The translations under genes were made by a program, and so were the position numbers. The notes beneath the pieces were generated by a model. That model ran no database searches, was not told the origin of the DNA, and worked only from the letters and a program-made list of their open reading frames with translations. Shown one piece after another: positions 23,491 to 36,256 of a DNA stretch of 64,000 nucleotides (position 1 is its first letter; every line of letters begins with the position of its first letter). Origin of the DNA: Laccaria trichodermophora (taxonomy: Eukaryota > Basidiomycota > Agaricomycetes > Agaricales > Hydnangiaceae). The DNA is taken from the NCBI GenBank assembly GCA_018417955.1, contig JACTVC010000045.1, positions 56,990 through 120,989 of the forward strand. Direction: 5' to 3'.

Positions 23491-24335
23491 TTTGTTGTAA
23501 TGCTTTTGTCTGTGTATGGCTCTTGGTCCTCAACTCTCCATTTTGCTACAAACATGCATCGTAAATACATTTGAGAGAATTTTGACCGAATGTTCGGCTC
23601 CAAAAGTCCTCATAAAGTTGCCCATCCCGTTTTCTACCCCATTGTTTGAACCTCAATCAAAGCGGCTTGTCGCGTATGCTTTAGAGAAGGGAGTGGCCTG
23701 ACTCACATGATGCAGTGGGACTTTTACGGGAAGGTTCAAACGACCTCACCGCTTTACTTGGAACTCATGACCTTTCATCTGTTTGTTGAGAACACTTATT
23801 TCTTCCATTCCGCAACAGATGTTGGACTCACCTGCACGATCACAGGTTAAAGTCCCAAATTCAAGGTTTGACATTTGTGAGTTCACAGAAGTTTGCATCA
23901 CCTGGCTTGATGCTGTCTATGGGGTTTCCGTCATAGACTGTGCTTGACTATGAAGATTTGTCGATGTGTAGCGTCTGTCACTAGTATGGCACCAGTAACG
24001 ACGTCGCTGGGAACGAACGAGGAATGCCGTGCTTTGATCACCTCGGAATGAGAGGTGAGTACTTGAGTCTTCAACACCGCGTTGACTTTGGCTCACTATA
24101 ATGATATAGAGGTGTGCGGTAGTACTACACAGTAAGTAACCCTCTTTCTCAGCTGTTTTCTTTTATGGAAGATCAGAAGACGTATCGATTGTTTCTGCCT
24201 CGCGGATGGCGTACCTATTCAAGGAGATAGCGCGAACATTTGCGGCTCCCTTGCACCGGACAGATCTGGGGTGGTGAGAGGGCAAGATGTAAATACACGC
24301 GTCATCCTATTGGACAAACCTCCACAGGTTTTTTG

Positions 24336-24344
24336 TATAAAAAG
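24336..24344 (+). promoter_or_regulatory. TATA box of the beta-trefoil gene
   Basis: TATAAAAAG lies 171 bp before the ATG at 24507 and about 110 bp before a 5'-UTR intron (24449-24503, GTGAGC...CTAAC...TAG). The spacing suits a transcription start near 24370. A strong TATA plus a leader intron is typical of highly expressed fungal genes. Confidence 0.6.
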
Positions 24345-24506
24345 GTTTGCAGGTTCCTCGTTCTTTCCTCAACTTCACCGACACTGAAGCATCTCACAGC
24401 CCACATCCACAACTACAACACTTCAATCCACAAACTCATCTCTCTATCGTGAGCTCTTTCTCAATGACGTTCCGCGTCATGTATGTACTAACAACCATCG
24501 TAGATC

Positions 24507-24977
24507 ATGGTTCTAGTCGCAATTCAATCCGTTCAGTCCCCCAACCACTACGTCCGTCTCGACGGGCAAGGTGTCACTAGCTTCACCGGCCCTGGCGGTG
24601 GCACCGTCAACACCCAAACCTTCATCGGCACCTACGAAACCTACATTCTTGTGGTGAACGACGACGGGACTGTCTCATTCAAGTCCACCGTCTTCGCCAA
24701 CGTTTTCCTCCGCCTCGACGCGACTGGTGTCCCCGCGGGCCAGCTTCTTGGCCCTGGGGGGGGCACTGTCAATGCTCAGTTCACCGCTCGCTCTTTGGAG
24801 CGATTCAAAATTCACAAGAAGGATGACCCTGCTGGAAAGTACCAGGGAGTCGTTGGCATTGAGTCGGCTGCTAACCCAGGGAGGTACTTGAGGGTGGATG
24901 TCAGTGCGAATAAGGTCAATGTACAGGGTGTGTTCAAGACCCTCGAAGAGGTCAAGATTTTGGTTGTAGGTCAGTAG
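24507..24977 (+). CDS. Beta-trefoil (fascin/ricin-B-like) protein
   Basis: A single-exon, 156-residue protein without signal peptide. Repeats are visible: a YVRLDGQGVTSFTGPGGGTVN module, then FLRLDATGV-GPGGGTVNAQF, then YLRVDVSANKVNVQ, at roughly 50-residue spacing, as expected for a three-lobed beta-trefoil. The GPGGGxVN element recurs in cytoplasmic trefoil proteins of agaricomycetes, several of which are lectins expressed in fruiting bodies. Sugar binding is inference; no specific ligand residues can be assigned. The ATG follows directly after a 5'-UTR intron (24449-24503). A transposable element lies about 200 bp past the stop. Confidence 0.72.
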   Translation: MVLVAIQSVQSPNHYVRLDGQGVTSFTGPGGGTVNTQTFIGTYETYILVVNDDGTVSFKSTVFANVFLRLDATGVPAGQLLGPGGGTVNAQFTARSLERFKIHKKDDPAGKYQGVVGIESAANPGRYLRVDVSANKVNVQGVFKTLEEVKILVVGQ

Positions 24978-25179
24978 ATAATCAACCAGCGGGCAGACAT
25001 GTCGTGGACTTTTAGTATGATGTGATCGTTGGAATTGGAATTTTGTTCCCTGTTAGTCTTCGATCTCGCTTGTTTCCCAAATTTTGCCTCCGAAGGAACG
25101 AACCCGTGCAAAAATAATCAGTCTATTTATGTGTATTTTAGCCAGACAAGGACGCCTGGACCGAACTTTGCTCCAACAA

Positions 25180-26341
25180 CTGAAATTTGGGCATATAGAA
25201 ATCTGCGTGCCACTTGCGGTCACCTGCGGACGCCCGTTCGCAGGTGACCGCAAGCGTCTCGCAGATAATCAGAATGGATCGCAGGTGTCGCAGGTGTCAC
25301 GCAGATGGTAAACACAGGCTAACTGTCTACTATAACACAAAATCAAAGAAATGTAATCTTAAATTGAGAACCTGAAGTGTGCGCTACTGCTACGCGATAT
25401 GAGTCCGGAATACATTGTTCTGTGCTAGAGTTTTAGTTCTTTTTCCTTTTACTTTCCCTGATTTACTTATAAGTTATGCCAACTCACAAGTCGACCGCAG
25501 GTAGTTCGCAAACATCTATTTTGTGCGCAGATACTCGCAAATGTGTCTCGCAAGTGTATCGCAAGTGATGCGCAAGTTGCACGCAGGTGTACGCAAGTCT
25601 CGCAATGGGCACTAATTCTCGCAACTGTATCTTAAATGTGTCGCAGGTGTCTCGCAGATACATCCCAAGTGTACCGCAAGCTGAACGCAAGTGTATCGCA
25701 GGTGGAACGCAGGCATGCGATCCAAATGCGATGAAGTCCACATGTTTGCCGAAAGACAAACGACCCTCACCTTTTGAACTTGAAGACGTACAGCGAGGCG
25801 GAGATCCTTCACAGGGCATGGGATGTGGAATTAACAAGTTCCGGACCTGACACAAGTCTCAAGAAAAAAACTCAGCCACCAATCAGCCACAACCGCGTCC
25901 AACAAACTTGAAGAAGAAAAATAATGATAAGAAGCCGGCGGCTGACTAGTCATGGCTCCAGACACTTCATTATTCACTTAAAATTGTACCTTTCTGCATG
26001 AAAATGGATTTAGTACAGACCTATAGGTATGAACTAACGTGTTCCAAAGGAACCAGAGAAATTTGTACACATTAAACTAGAAGGATAATTATGGTGTTCA
26101 AGAAAATACGAAGAAATACTTGAGAAATATGGCATCTCAGCGAGGTACGCTGATGCTCGCTGATGCCCGCAAATGCTCAGCTCAATAACTTCAATCTGCA
26201 CGCAACTGGAATCTGCACGCAACTGGATTATTTTGCACGCAGGTGACCGCAGATTTCTTTTTTCGGTTCGCAACTGGCACGCAACGTGTGTCCGCAGGTG
26301 TCCGCAGATGGCACGCAGATTTTCCTGTGCCCCTGAAATTT
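25180..26341 (-). mobile_element. 1,144-bp TIR element, copy B, with 9-bp TSD CTGAAATTT
   Basis: Element 25189-26332 is the reverse complement of copy A at 17914-19057: the length is equal, every ORF in one maps to the mirror position in the other, and the translations I compared are identical. It is flanked by its own direct repeat CTGAAATTT, so it arrived in a separate insertion event. Such identity indicates recent transposition or gene conversion. The two copies form a 1.1-kb inverted repeat across 6.1 kb that could fold back or recombine. Confidence 0.92.
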
Positions 26342-29300
26342 GAAGCTAGTACGAACATGGAGGACATCTGGGATATGGATGTTTGGCTTTTGCGCTTTGG
26401 TGTTAACCGCAAGGGCGGAGGGCGGCCTTCGTCCGGTTTGTGTGTGCAGAGTTGGTGCAGCGTAGAATACGTCGGAGATGTCGTGGTTGGTGTCCTCATC
26501 GATGTTGCGGACTTCCTCGATATCGAAGTGGTTCCCTTGTCCCGTTGTCGTTAGCGCTACAGTGCGGTCCGCATCGTCACGAATCAGTTTCCCTTGTCGT
26601 GGTCGTCAGTCATTCGTACAGCTGCCAGTGTAGTTGTAGATCTTTTTGCCTGTTCAGTCTCACTATAACTATAGCCGTAAACTTACCAAGTGTCAGTGTC
26701 GCGGTTGTCCATTAGACCAATGTCAACGTTAGAGTCGCGTTCATTCACGCTATGTAGAGAGTTCTTGACGAATGAGCAGCAGAGGAACCTGCAGTTGAAG
26801 TCCAGATCGGAATTTGCCGCATGGCTGATAAACTCGCTCGGAAATTCCAAATCCGAGATTCTTTGCATTGAAACTACCAGGTGGCTATCTTTTGAATCGT
26901 TTTCTGATTGCATTCGACATTCCATTCTTCTCAACAGCCACGTAAAGTGAACACCATCCTGTGGCCGCAAGCTTGGGCCCTTTACGCATGTCTGCACAAA
27001 CTACGGAGGTCGTGGAAATGATATAGGTTCTCGTACTCGTCTAGATGCCCTGATTTTTGCGATTTCATCGGGCATCCAGACGAGCGCCAGTGGTAACTCT
27101 ACCAACCATTCACATACCCATAACTATACTTCTTACCACGAGTATTCAGGACGCCAGATTAAAACGAAAACTCCAACTCCAGTACAGAAGACAAGAACGT
27201 GTTACAAATGACTTAGCTTGTCAACAATTTCCTTTTTTCGGGACAATAGCCTTGACGACTTCGAGTGTGGCTCCACCGTGGTCGTTGTCGTCTATCTAGT
27301 CAGGTCCCGCCCGCAGCGCTAATCTTCACGTTGCATAGATAAGGTTAGTACAGAATCTTCAAATTTTCATGGCGGGAAAAACGACCTCCCCTGCCAAGAG
27401 TAAGATGCTCCAACTTCCTCCCTTCTCGAGCTGGACATTGGAGCGCAATGAATTTGTTGACTTTCAAGTTTTGCGTCACTGGTAAAACGGCAAGGCGAAT
27501 TTCATTCGACTTAAATTCGAGATTTTTGTGGCATTTTGCGGCCTTGAAGTCTCTTGGATTCAAATCAGAAAAAACTGCCTTTGTTATCCACGCACGTTGC
27601 TTTGCGCCGTTCCGCACAATTTAATTTGTTCGCCCTTATCCTGATCACGCCTTTGAGCCTCGCTTGTGCCGTTGAAGAACGTTGAAGACTCACCTGATTT
27701 TTTGAATCCATGAACGGCAAGTTGGATTCGAATATATATGGGCGCAGCGGATCAGCCAGTATCCCAGATTTCCATTTGCGGCTTCAGCAAACTGACCTGA
27801 TCTGCCCTGTCGGATGACCCGTTCCTGGCGTCAACGTCGGGGGAACCATCAATACAATTTCGGGAGATGATCCTGACTCTTTTTTTTTTCCTCCTCCGAG
27901 CCTCCCTTGAACTTTGAGTCATGTTGTGAAGTGTAGCAGTCGTAATTTCCACGTTCGGATCTTGAGTTCGGAGGCTCGAGTAGAGCTCGTATCTTTGTAT
28001 GATTGCCCAACCTATATACGTTACTGTGGAGAAGAGACTGGCCAAGTTTTTCGTCTGACGGGCAGAGAGACTATCATGCACGTACGTATGGATTCTTTCG
28101 ATTGCGGGGAAATAGGCGGTGTCGGGTGCATAGTTAATCCCAAGTTAATCCTAGTTAATCTTGCGTCCCTGAATGACGATGTTGGGCGTTTCTGTTCGGT
28201 CCGGAGTCAGCTATGGTCTTGAAGAAAACGTTGTGTTCACATTTTTCATTTAAATGAATTAAACAGCCGAGATTATAGAGCTTTAAAAACCGCGATTTCG
28301 CTGGAAGGATTATTTATGCTGGACGAAATTGGGCAGTTCGATACTTTGGAAATGGCTCGTGAACCCAAGTTAGAGGGCTCCGCAGCGAACCAGAACATGT
28401 TTGACGCAAACCAACGAAAAGGAAGCAGGAAGTGGCAGTGGCGGTCGGGAGCTTCGGACGAGAAGACCGAATAGACCACGAGTCCAGGTATTACAGCACG
28501 ATTTCTTTTACTTGGGCCCGAAGAAAAAAGCTGCACGTTCCAGCTGACTAGAGGAACGCGTCCACCAGCACGCTAGGAGCGAGGATGCCTATTGATCGGA
28601 AATTGAACCGCTGGCGAGCCAACACTGCCGGAGGGATTTGCTTTCGTGCGCGCGAGTCGCGGAATATTTGGGCGTGTACAATTAAGCGACGCGCTTAAGT
28701 GCTAGAAGGGACACGCAATTTAGCTCCGGTCTCAAAAGAACCTGCGCACTTACCGGCAGGTGATAAGGCTAAGACAATACCGAGGAGAGCGTGGATTCAT
28801 TTTGAACAGACGAGTGACGCTCATATCGCATTGTTAGCCGCTGTTGTATCGATTCGACTGTGCTGCTTGAATCATAATCTTGGTTCGTCTAGTCTAGCTG
28901 TGGAAATCAAGTCTGGGCGTCGAAGCGTAGGTGAACGGGAACGAATATGAAAAGAAGGCGTAGTAGATCCCGCCGAAAACGCAGTTGACGCATGCATTGA
29001 AGTCTGAAAGGTCTTCGCAACATCACAGAAGGCGCTCCCAAGAAAAAAGGATGAGTGTGTTTTCAGGGATTTGTTTGTTCATCAGTGCATCACGTTCATC
29101 GATGGAAGTTTGGCCTTGGAAGCAGGTAACCTTTTTGTTGATCACATGAACATGTGTGTGGTGAGTTGAAGGGGACGGGAGGCGGGCATGAGGCGACATT
29201 AAACCTCTAGTGGATATGACAGGCAAAACGCCACATGCGCTTTTGTTTTTCCCTTCCCGAGTTGAGATGTGTGCGTGTGTGTGTGTCGGGAATTCTGGTT

Positions 29301-31674
29301 CATCTACGCATTGCGCGGGGGAGCAATCACAATAAGAGCGAGAGGGCTGTGCGTTATTTCGATCTCGAGGTGTTGTCGTGGAGCTATTAGATTAGAGGGA
29401 TCGATGAGTTGTGAATTACGGCAGGGTTCTTGTTGTTGAACCATCCAGACGGCGGACGGGATTTCGGCCGATATTGCTCCCTCCTTCCAATAGTAGGTAT
29501 AGTATGCCCAACTCAAGTTCCGCGACTGGACGACTGCGCTGTCCCATGAGAATCGGACGCGATGTGAATCGGTATTAGCGAGGCGTAGATGGGTTAATTA
29601 ATGCCAAACCGCATTAACCGCTGAAAGCGCATGCGCTTTCTGGTCTGGTACTAGCACAAGCACTGATAGGATTTAAAGATCCGCAAAGAGCTGGATAAGA
29701 AAGTGGGTATGTGCCGCCGGATTTGAAGTATGCAAGGAAGAGACAGTTCCGGCGTGTCGATATTGCACGTCGATCAAAGTGCCTCCCGCGAGGCGTCTCG
29801 TAACAGGGTCGACAGCACACTTTCGGAATGTGCTCGAATTCAATGAGTAAGGAGGACGAACCAAGCTGTCATGCATGCATGTATGGGGGGCAGCGCAGCT
29901 TGATGGATGCGGCGCCCGATTAATTTCCATTGTCCGGGTGAGGTGTAGAGAAGCAAGCGCAGCAAGAGATATGCGACACGCGTTTTGGAAAGAGCCCGAG
30001 GCCAAGGCGCGTTTGTTCGTCATAGGATTGGGACACATTTCTGTGTAGGGTAAAGCTGAGCCATAGGACGACGTTGACCAAGAATGAGGAAGAGTCCGCT
30101 ATGCCGGAAGGAGGGGAGGGGTTTTGCTATGCGAGCTAGCTAATAGCTTCAGCCTTGAGCTTGAGGGTATCAGGGGGCTCAGATCCACGGAAGGAGTAGC
30201 GGGTTCTAATGAAGACTAGCGCGATGAGGCTGGAAGAGGAATGCGGGGTGTGTATGTGTGTCTATGACGCAAGGGATGGCAGGTGAAGCTGAAGTTTGGT
30301 CGCTATCGCCGAACGATCAGTTGTATCGTCATCATCGATAACGTCGGAGGGCGTTCAAGCGCTGGCTTGGTCCCGGTATATATGGGGACGCTAATTGTGC
30401 CGACGCCGACTGATGCGATGGGCGAACCATTCGCTGCTGAGATCGATGACATATGACATGGTTTGTGGCTGGTCGTGGTGTTTAGGGAGGAGATGCGCCC
30501 CGGGAGTTGCCGAGACGACTGATTTTGTAAAAGTGGCGACACGCGCAAAGTTCGTGAGTGTCAACAACCTGTTGAATATGTGGCGTGGACGCCAAGCAGC
30601 TTTTTGTCTTGGCCATGGTGGATAACGGCGTTCAGGGTTAGTGGTCGTTCAGTGCTCGAATAAACTCATGAATACACATGTGCAGGTTTTACAATTTCCG
30701 TTGGAGAGGTGCCGAGTGACACAGAGAGCGCGTAGACACGAATGGATGTGGTGGTATTGACTTGAGATCATACAAACATGATGCGACACATATGTATGTA
30801 AGTAATGACCCTCGAACACCTAGGCAAGACCCTGAACACCAGGGAAAGGGAGTATGCATCCACCAAGATGCACTACTCCACCGTTTCAGGAAACAGCAAT
30901 TGTCCAGCTAGAAGTGTAATTTCAAAAACAGTTGGAAGGGCGTGGTGCCTGCGTAATTGGGATTTTGATCCAATCCAACCCAAGAGTCCAGAGGCTGCAG
31001 CAGAAAAAGCGACGTTTACGGTGGGTGAGGGCGTTCGTAGAATGTCGTAGTCCTGGCCTGAAAATTGACACACGTCGCTAGTAGTATGGCAGTGTCAAAT
31101 TTGTGAGAACGTCCCATGATTCGCGACTCAGAGTCCGAAAGCTGCAGCCGGAAAAGCGATGTTCACGGTGGATGATTGGGTCTACAAAATGATTTGGGCG
31201 GTTGTGGTTATTCAATCTTACAGATCCCATATTGTCAACAATATTGTTTACTGAACATAATTACCAAAAGGACTGAAAAACTGTCGCGCATACATGTTTC
31301 ACTCTTTTGGGTAAAACTTTCCCCGCCGCCCGCCTACCCCCGCCCAGAACTAGTTCACACGAGCTGACACACGAGCGCGCATGGAGTCATTTGTGAAACC
31401 GAGCCAAGCTTCTAAAATTAGTAAGTAAGTGATGCCCCGACGTCCCGCCCGTCGTAGAAGAATGACGACGGTGTGGTATCTGGGGTCTTTGATCTTGTGA
31501 CGTATACGGAACGGCGGTGCCGAGGATTGATGAATGAACCAAACCCAAAGCGGATAACGAGTCTCTGTTGTGGGTGAGTCGGTTCAGCTTCGGGCATGGT
31601 TTACATATGAACCTTTGCCTTGCGCACTCACTTTCCCTTTGCCACCTTGCATCATCATCTTCATCAGCTACCCC
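26342..31674. other. 5.3-kb stretch without a supportable gene
   Basis: ORFs here are all under 125 codons, lie on both strands and show no domain or splice pattern that I can join. Observed sequence features are a short GT dinucleotide run at about 29271-29287, a small cluster of GTTAATCC-type repeats near 28133-28160, and an imperfect direct repeat of about 63 bp (30983-31045 and 31130-31194, sharing AGAGTCC-AGCTGCAGC-GAAAAAGCGA). The right part must include the promoter of the zinc-finger gene at 31675. Undetected small genes or long non-coding RNAs are possible. Confidence 0.5.
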
Positions 31675-34600
31675 ATGTCTGCCTCCCCGCAAGATTCTGT
31701 GCCTACCAATGCAAATACGCCCACGACGACGACGACGACGACGAATGCGAGTTCAAACCTCCAGCTGTCGACGTTGTTGACGGAGACGTATACCGAAAAC
31801 GAGGCGTTGAAGAAGGAATTGACGAATACGAGGAAACGCGCGGAAAAGGCTGAGCGGCTGTTGCAAGCGCTAACGGATGCGTCGTCGTCGTCGTCGCCCT
31901 CGTCCGAATCGTCGGCGAAGCGCGTTATTATCGAGTATGAGGATCGAGTGCAGAGGGCGGAGATAGCAAGGGATGAAGCGGAGTCAAGGAGGAGGGCCGT
32001 CTTGGAGAACTGGACGCAATTCGATCGTTGGCTGCAGAAGGTTGACTTGCGTAATCTGGAGGCGAGAGAGTCGTTTGGGAGGATTGTTAGAGAAGGAGGA
32101 GGCCAGTTGACTTTGGGTTCTATTGGTACTCCGTTGTTGGGTACACCCTCAATGGCTCCTCCACCACCACCGACATCTCAACAACCGAGGAGGCACGCTA
32201 CAAGGACCCCAATGACCCCTTTTCCTTCTTTACCACCACTTCCACCACTACCCCCTACTACTTCATCAACAACATCCCGCAGAGCACGCACGCCAAGCTT
32301 AGAAAGCGAATACACCCACCCACCATCAAAACGATCCCGCGGGAATGGAGAACCGAGGATGTCTTATTCCGACTCGGTAAGTACCACCGCCTCGATTTCA
32401 AACGACGCACTTCTCTTACGTCCCTCGGCTCAGCATATCCATCTGGAGCAGCATGGATACCCGCCCCCTACCCCGTCCGCTCCTAGAATCATCATGTCCC
32501 CCGGCCATCACCACAAACCGCACCCGCACACTAGTCTCCCTTCGTCACATTCACATCTCCATCCCCATCAACAACAACTCCATCCCCATCATGCTCATTC
32601 GCGTAGACCCCATTCAAGGTCTTCAAGTCGCTCTAGCAGCGCTTCGTTGGACGTTGATCAGATGCTCCTTGAAGCCACTACAGCCGACGCCATCAACGGC
32701 ATCGCTGCGAATCAACAATCACAACAACCACCACATATGGCGAGTCTTCCTTTACCAACTACAACCACATCTCAAAATGGGTCCCCGCATCTGCGGAGCC
32801 ACCACTCACGAAGACACGCCGAGGAGGGCAGCAGGCGCGTACACGTTTATCAGGGTCAACAAGCACAAGAAGGTGCTGGGTATGCGTATCCGGCTAATCA
32901 GTCTATACCGAGGAAGGACGTGGGATTGCAGCAACAGCCGGCGGGGCAACCTGGTCCACTTGTTCAGCCGGGTCAGGTTCAGCAGTATCAGACTCATGTG
33001 TTTGCTCCGGTCGTTACGGGTGCACCTATGAAGAAGCCAAAGTATTCGGTTAGTGGGAGTAGTATTGGAGGAGGGCCAAGTGTGGGTGCGATGACTGCAG
33101 GGCCTGGAGGACCAGCAGGTGGTAAGTGTTCTTTTTGGCCTTTGGATCGTCTTGTCGAGGAATGGACATCGTCTGTCCGTTCTCTTGCATTTAGCAATAC
33201 GCTCTTCTCGATTTCTGTGTTTCAGGTGACAGATGGAAGCTTCCCACTTGCGCCTTCGTATGCTATCTTCTTCGCCGCGCTCCTGGCAGCCTTCTTTTCT
33301 TATTTATTTCTCCTCTCCTCGCTCTTCGCCTTTGGAAGTTCGATGTACTTTTTTCTCGTATTCGTCTCTGACCTTCATATGTCTTTTCGACCATCTTTCC
33401 TTAATTCTTGTCTCCGACTTCCTTATACAACTCTTTTCTTTCCATTTTCACTCTACCACGTCTACATACTAATCGAATAATTTTTCAAGGCTCAATCGAC
33501 CCACCGATCGTCGCACCGCCAGCCCAAGTCTTTCCAGCCACAAACGCCCAAGGCCAGAGGATCTGTCGACAATGCGGTCTCCCAGGACGGTATAAAGACA
33601 ACAAGTGCGTTGAAAAATGGGGCCCTGGGCCGATGGGTCCTGGGACCGTGTGCGATCGGTAAGTCTCGCTTTTTGATCTTTCTATGTTACATTTTTGACT
33701 AACAAAACACCACATTTAGATGTAGGAAAAAAATGAAACGCGTCGAGAGGCGAGGAACCCTCGAGACGCAACAACAAATGACGGTCATGCACCAGCACCA
33801 GCAACAACAGCAGCAGCCTTCGCGAGGGGGGTCAATGTCACAACTTCCGCTCTCTCAAGGCTCAGATCGATCGATACACAGGACGGATACGGTTCTCACA
33901 CATCATGGAAGTTTCTCGCAGCCCTCGCAATCGCAATCGCAGATTCTGGGGAGGGAACCGTCGCAAGCCCAACCACACGTCGCACAGACCCAAGCTCTAC
34001 CGCCTTCATCGCACTCGCATCCATCGCATACCTCGCATTTGAGAACCCCCACGGTTACACCAGTAGGTGTTGCAAGTCCGAACCGTAGCCCTCCGCCTTC
34101 TATAGCTGCGTTTGAGGAGGACGAAGGGGAGGAGGAGGATGCTGAGCATGAACGTGAACAGGAGCATGAGGGGGAGGATGGCGATTCGGAGCAGTTGCCG
34201 CTTTCGAATGTTGGGAGGGGAGGAAAGGTGGGGAGTAGGAGTCGGGCGGGCGTGAAGAAAAATGGTGCTACTGCCTCTGGAGGGAAGACCGGCACTGGTG
34301 GGAGGAACACGCCTGCGGGTGGGGGGAGGGGCACGCCCGTGGGTGGTGGAGGGAGAAGTACCCCTATTGTAGGAGGGAGAAGCACGCCAGCCGGGAGAAG
34401 CACACCGTCAGGAGCGAGAAGGACGACGCCGGCAAACAAAAAATCCCCGTTGGGTGCGACGATATCACCCACACTTGGGATGGAGGTGGACGAGACGGAC
34501 GCTGATGCTGATGCGGATGCGGAAGCTGAGGCTGAGGCTGAGATTCTAGGTGCGGTTGAAGCGACTGGCGGAGGGGATCAGGAGATGGTTGATGCGGATG

Positions 34601-34719
34601 GGGATGCAGAGGCGGAGCTGTTGGAGGCTGTGGATGCTGCCGAGGCGAATAGCAGCAGCAGCAGTAGCCATGGCGGAGCGGGTGGAGGCGGGTGGATGAA
34701 GGAGGAGGATGGGGCTTGA
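31675..34719 (+). CDS. GATA-like zinc-finger regulator, low-complexity rich
   Basis: Exons 31675-33121, 33490-33658 and 33720-34719 join in phase to 871 residues; the first intron is 368 nt, long for this window. Residues 30-130 are a charged coiled coil (ALKKELTNTRKRAEKAERLL, then EYEDRVQRAEIARDEAESR). The zinc motif spans exons 2 and 3: CRQCG, 25 residues rich in Gly and Pro, then CDRCRKKMKRVER, i.e. C-x2-C-x25-C-x2-C, a spacing wider than classical GATA fingers. The rest is low complexity: His/Gln-rich centre, RSTPxGG repeats near residue 720, and an acidic tail of alternating Asp-Ala and Glu-Ala. A nuclear role in transcription is likely; targets are unknown. An upstream in-frame ATG at 31570 is less favoured. 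Confidence 0.75.
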
Positions 34720-36256
34720 TATCGAGTTTGGTTGCGTTTTTTCTCTTTCTTTCTAATTCTTCCACTCTTTCGTCGTCGTCGTCGCTATCATCGCATGCTC
34801 CTTGCTATCCGTGATACCCCATCCCACATAAACATTCCATCATCTCATGCACTCACCACATTTGTGCACAAAAAAATCATTTTTTCGGATGTACATGTAT
34901 TGTCGTTGGTCTATCATTTTTTTCTAGCCTACTACAACTATTACTACCTGCTTACTACGAAGTAGCCTCCCGATAATTGTAAAAAGTAATTATAACTGGA
35001 TTCATTTTACTGATTCCGTCACCTCGATCGAATGTACATAGCCGCCAGAAGTCCTCGAGGCGGATGATCAACTATCCTCGAGGTGATAATGCCTCCGTGT
35101 GTGATGATACTGAATTGCATGCGGGGTTTCATTCAAATGTCATTCTGTGAGAATGAGGAACGCTCCTCGCCGATCGGTATCCCCATGTACTTAGTGCACG
35201 TCAAACAAAGGCGCGGCGCACTGCCCGGCGCCCGCTGCCAGAGGTGGGTATTGCCCCCCTTGATGGACGGGTAAAATGAAGGGAGGTGATCCGAGGTGCG
35301 GAAGGAGAGGGGGGCGAACTATGCATCGCGGGGATTGGGATTGGGCGAAGGTGCAACTTGCGTATGAAACGCCGTTCTGAGAGAGTAGGGGTACTCATTG
35401 GTGTGGGCGCGCGTGTGCGTCCGCTGACGGGGTGGTGTGACCGACTCAAGTTTGAGGTAAATGAATTATGACATCGGCGCTTTGGGCTGAAGTCGTGCAT
35501 TCGATTTTCGGTCATCGACTCCGACGCGTGTCTGGTCAAGTTATTGGCCAAAGTTGGACGGCGGAGAGACGTGAGCCGCCGATCATTGCTAGCGCACGTC
35601 AAACGAGTTCGCCCCTCCCTGGCGAGCCAGGCTGGTTATGGCTTTCCTTTAATGGATCGGGTGACGCGAGTCCGAATTTAATTAATGGTCTGTGCTGATT
35701 GACTTGAACTGTCAATGATTCTTTGTGACGGAAGGCGAGGCATTACTAGGCGGTAGTAATTAGTGACTCTACATAGCCTGGTAAGTAGTTGAGGCTCATG
35801 TTCGAGGAGTCACCCACTATCCACTCTTGTTCTGGTTGAGGCTGATGGGTAAGTGCTGACCGCGGACATTAAGTCGTAGTATGACTCGGACGAAGACTGA
35901 TAATTCATCTAGTCAGTGATAAGGTATTTTTTACTTCGTAGACTCGGACGACTGGTGACTGACGACGAAGTAGGATCCCCGTACAGCGTGCTGCTCGTTT
36001 CGCGCGTCAACCTTGTAAAATATGCAATCTGTCTGTTGAGCCAAACTCCAGGCATATCTTTTGGAGAGTTGAAAAGCATGCCTAGATTCATGACCCTGAA
36101 ATAAAAGAAATCAAATGGAATCCAGAGTTGATGAATTTTCAGCGGGCCATTAATATTGTCGCCGTCTAAGGGGCTATAAGAAGTAACGTTTTGAACGATG
36201 ACTATAGATGTACCGATATGCTGGTTGGGTGAAGTGGTGGATATTATTTGAGTGGA
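34720..36256. other. Spacer between convergent genes
   Basis: Pyrimidine-rich 3' UTR of the zinc-finger gene at the left (CTTTCTTTC and CGTCGTCGTCGTCG), then about 1.3 kb with only short ORFs. No repeat or RNA gene recognised. Confidence 0.4.

Noticed and set aside
17905..26341. A single 8.4-kb composite transposon with 1.1-kb inverted ends
   Set aside because: Each 1,144-bp unit has its own different 9-bp duplication directly at both its ends, which a composite moved as one piece would not show. Two independent insertions explain the data.
29271..29287. GT run as a regulatory Z-DNA element
   Set aside because: It is a short, imperfect microsatellite of a kind expected by chance in 64 kb; nothing ties it to a gene.
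33903..34472. 189-codon minus ORF rich in Pro, Leu and Ser
   Set aside because: Antisense shadow of the low-complexity C-terminus of the zinc-finger gene.
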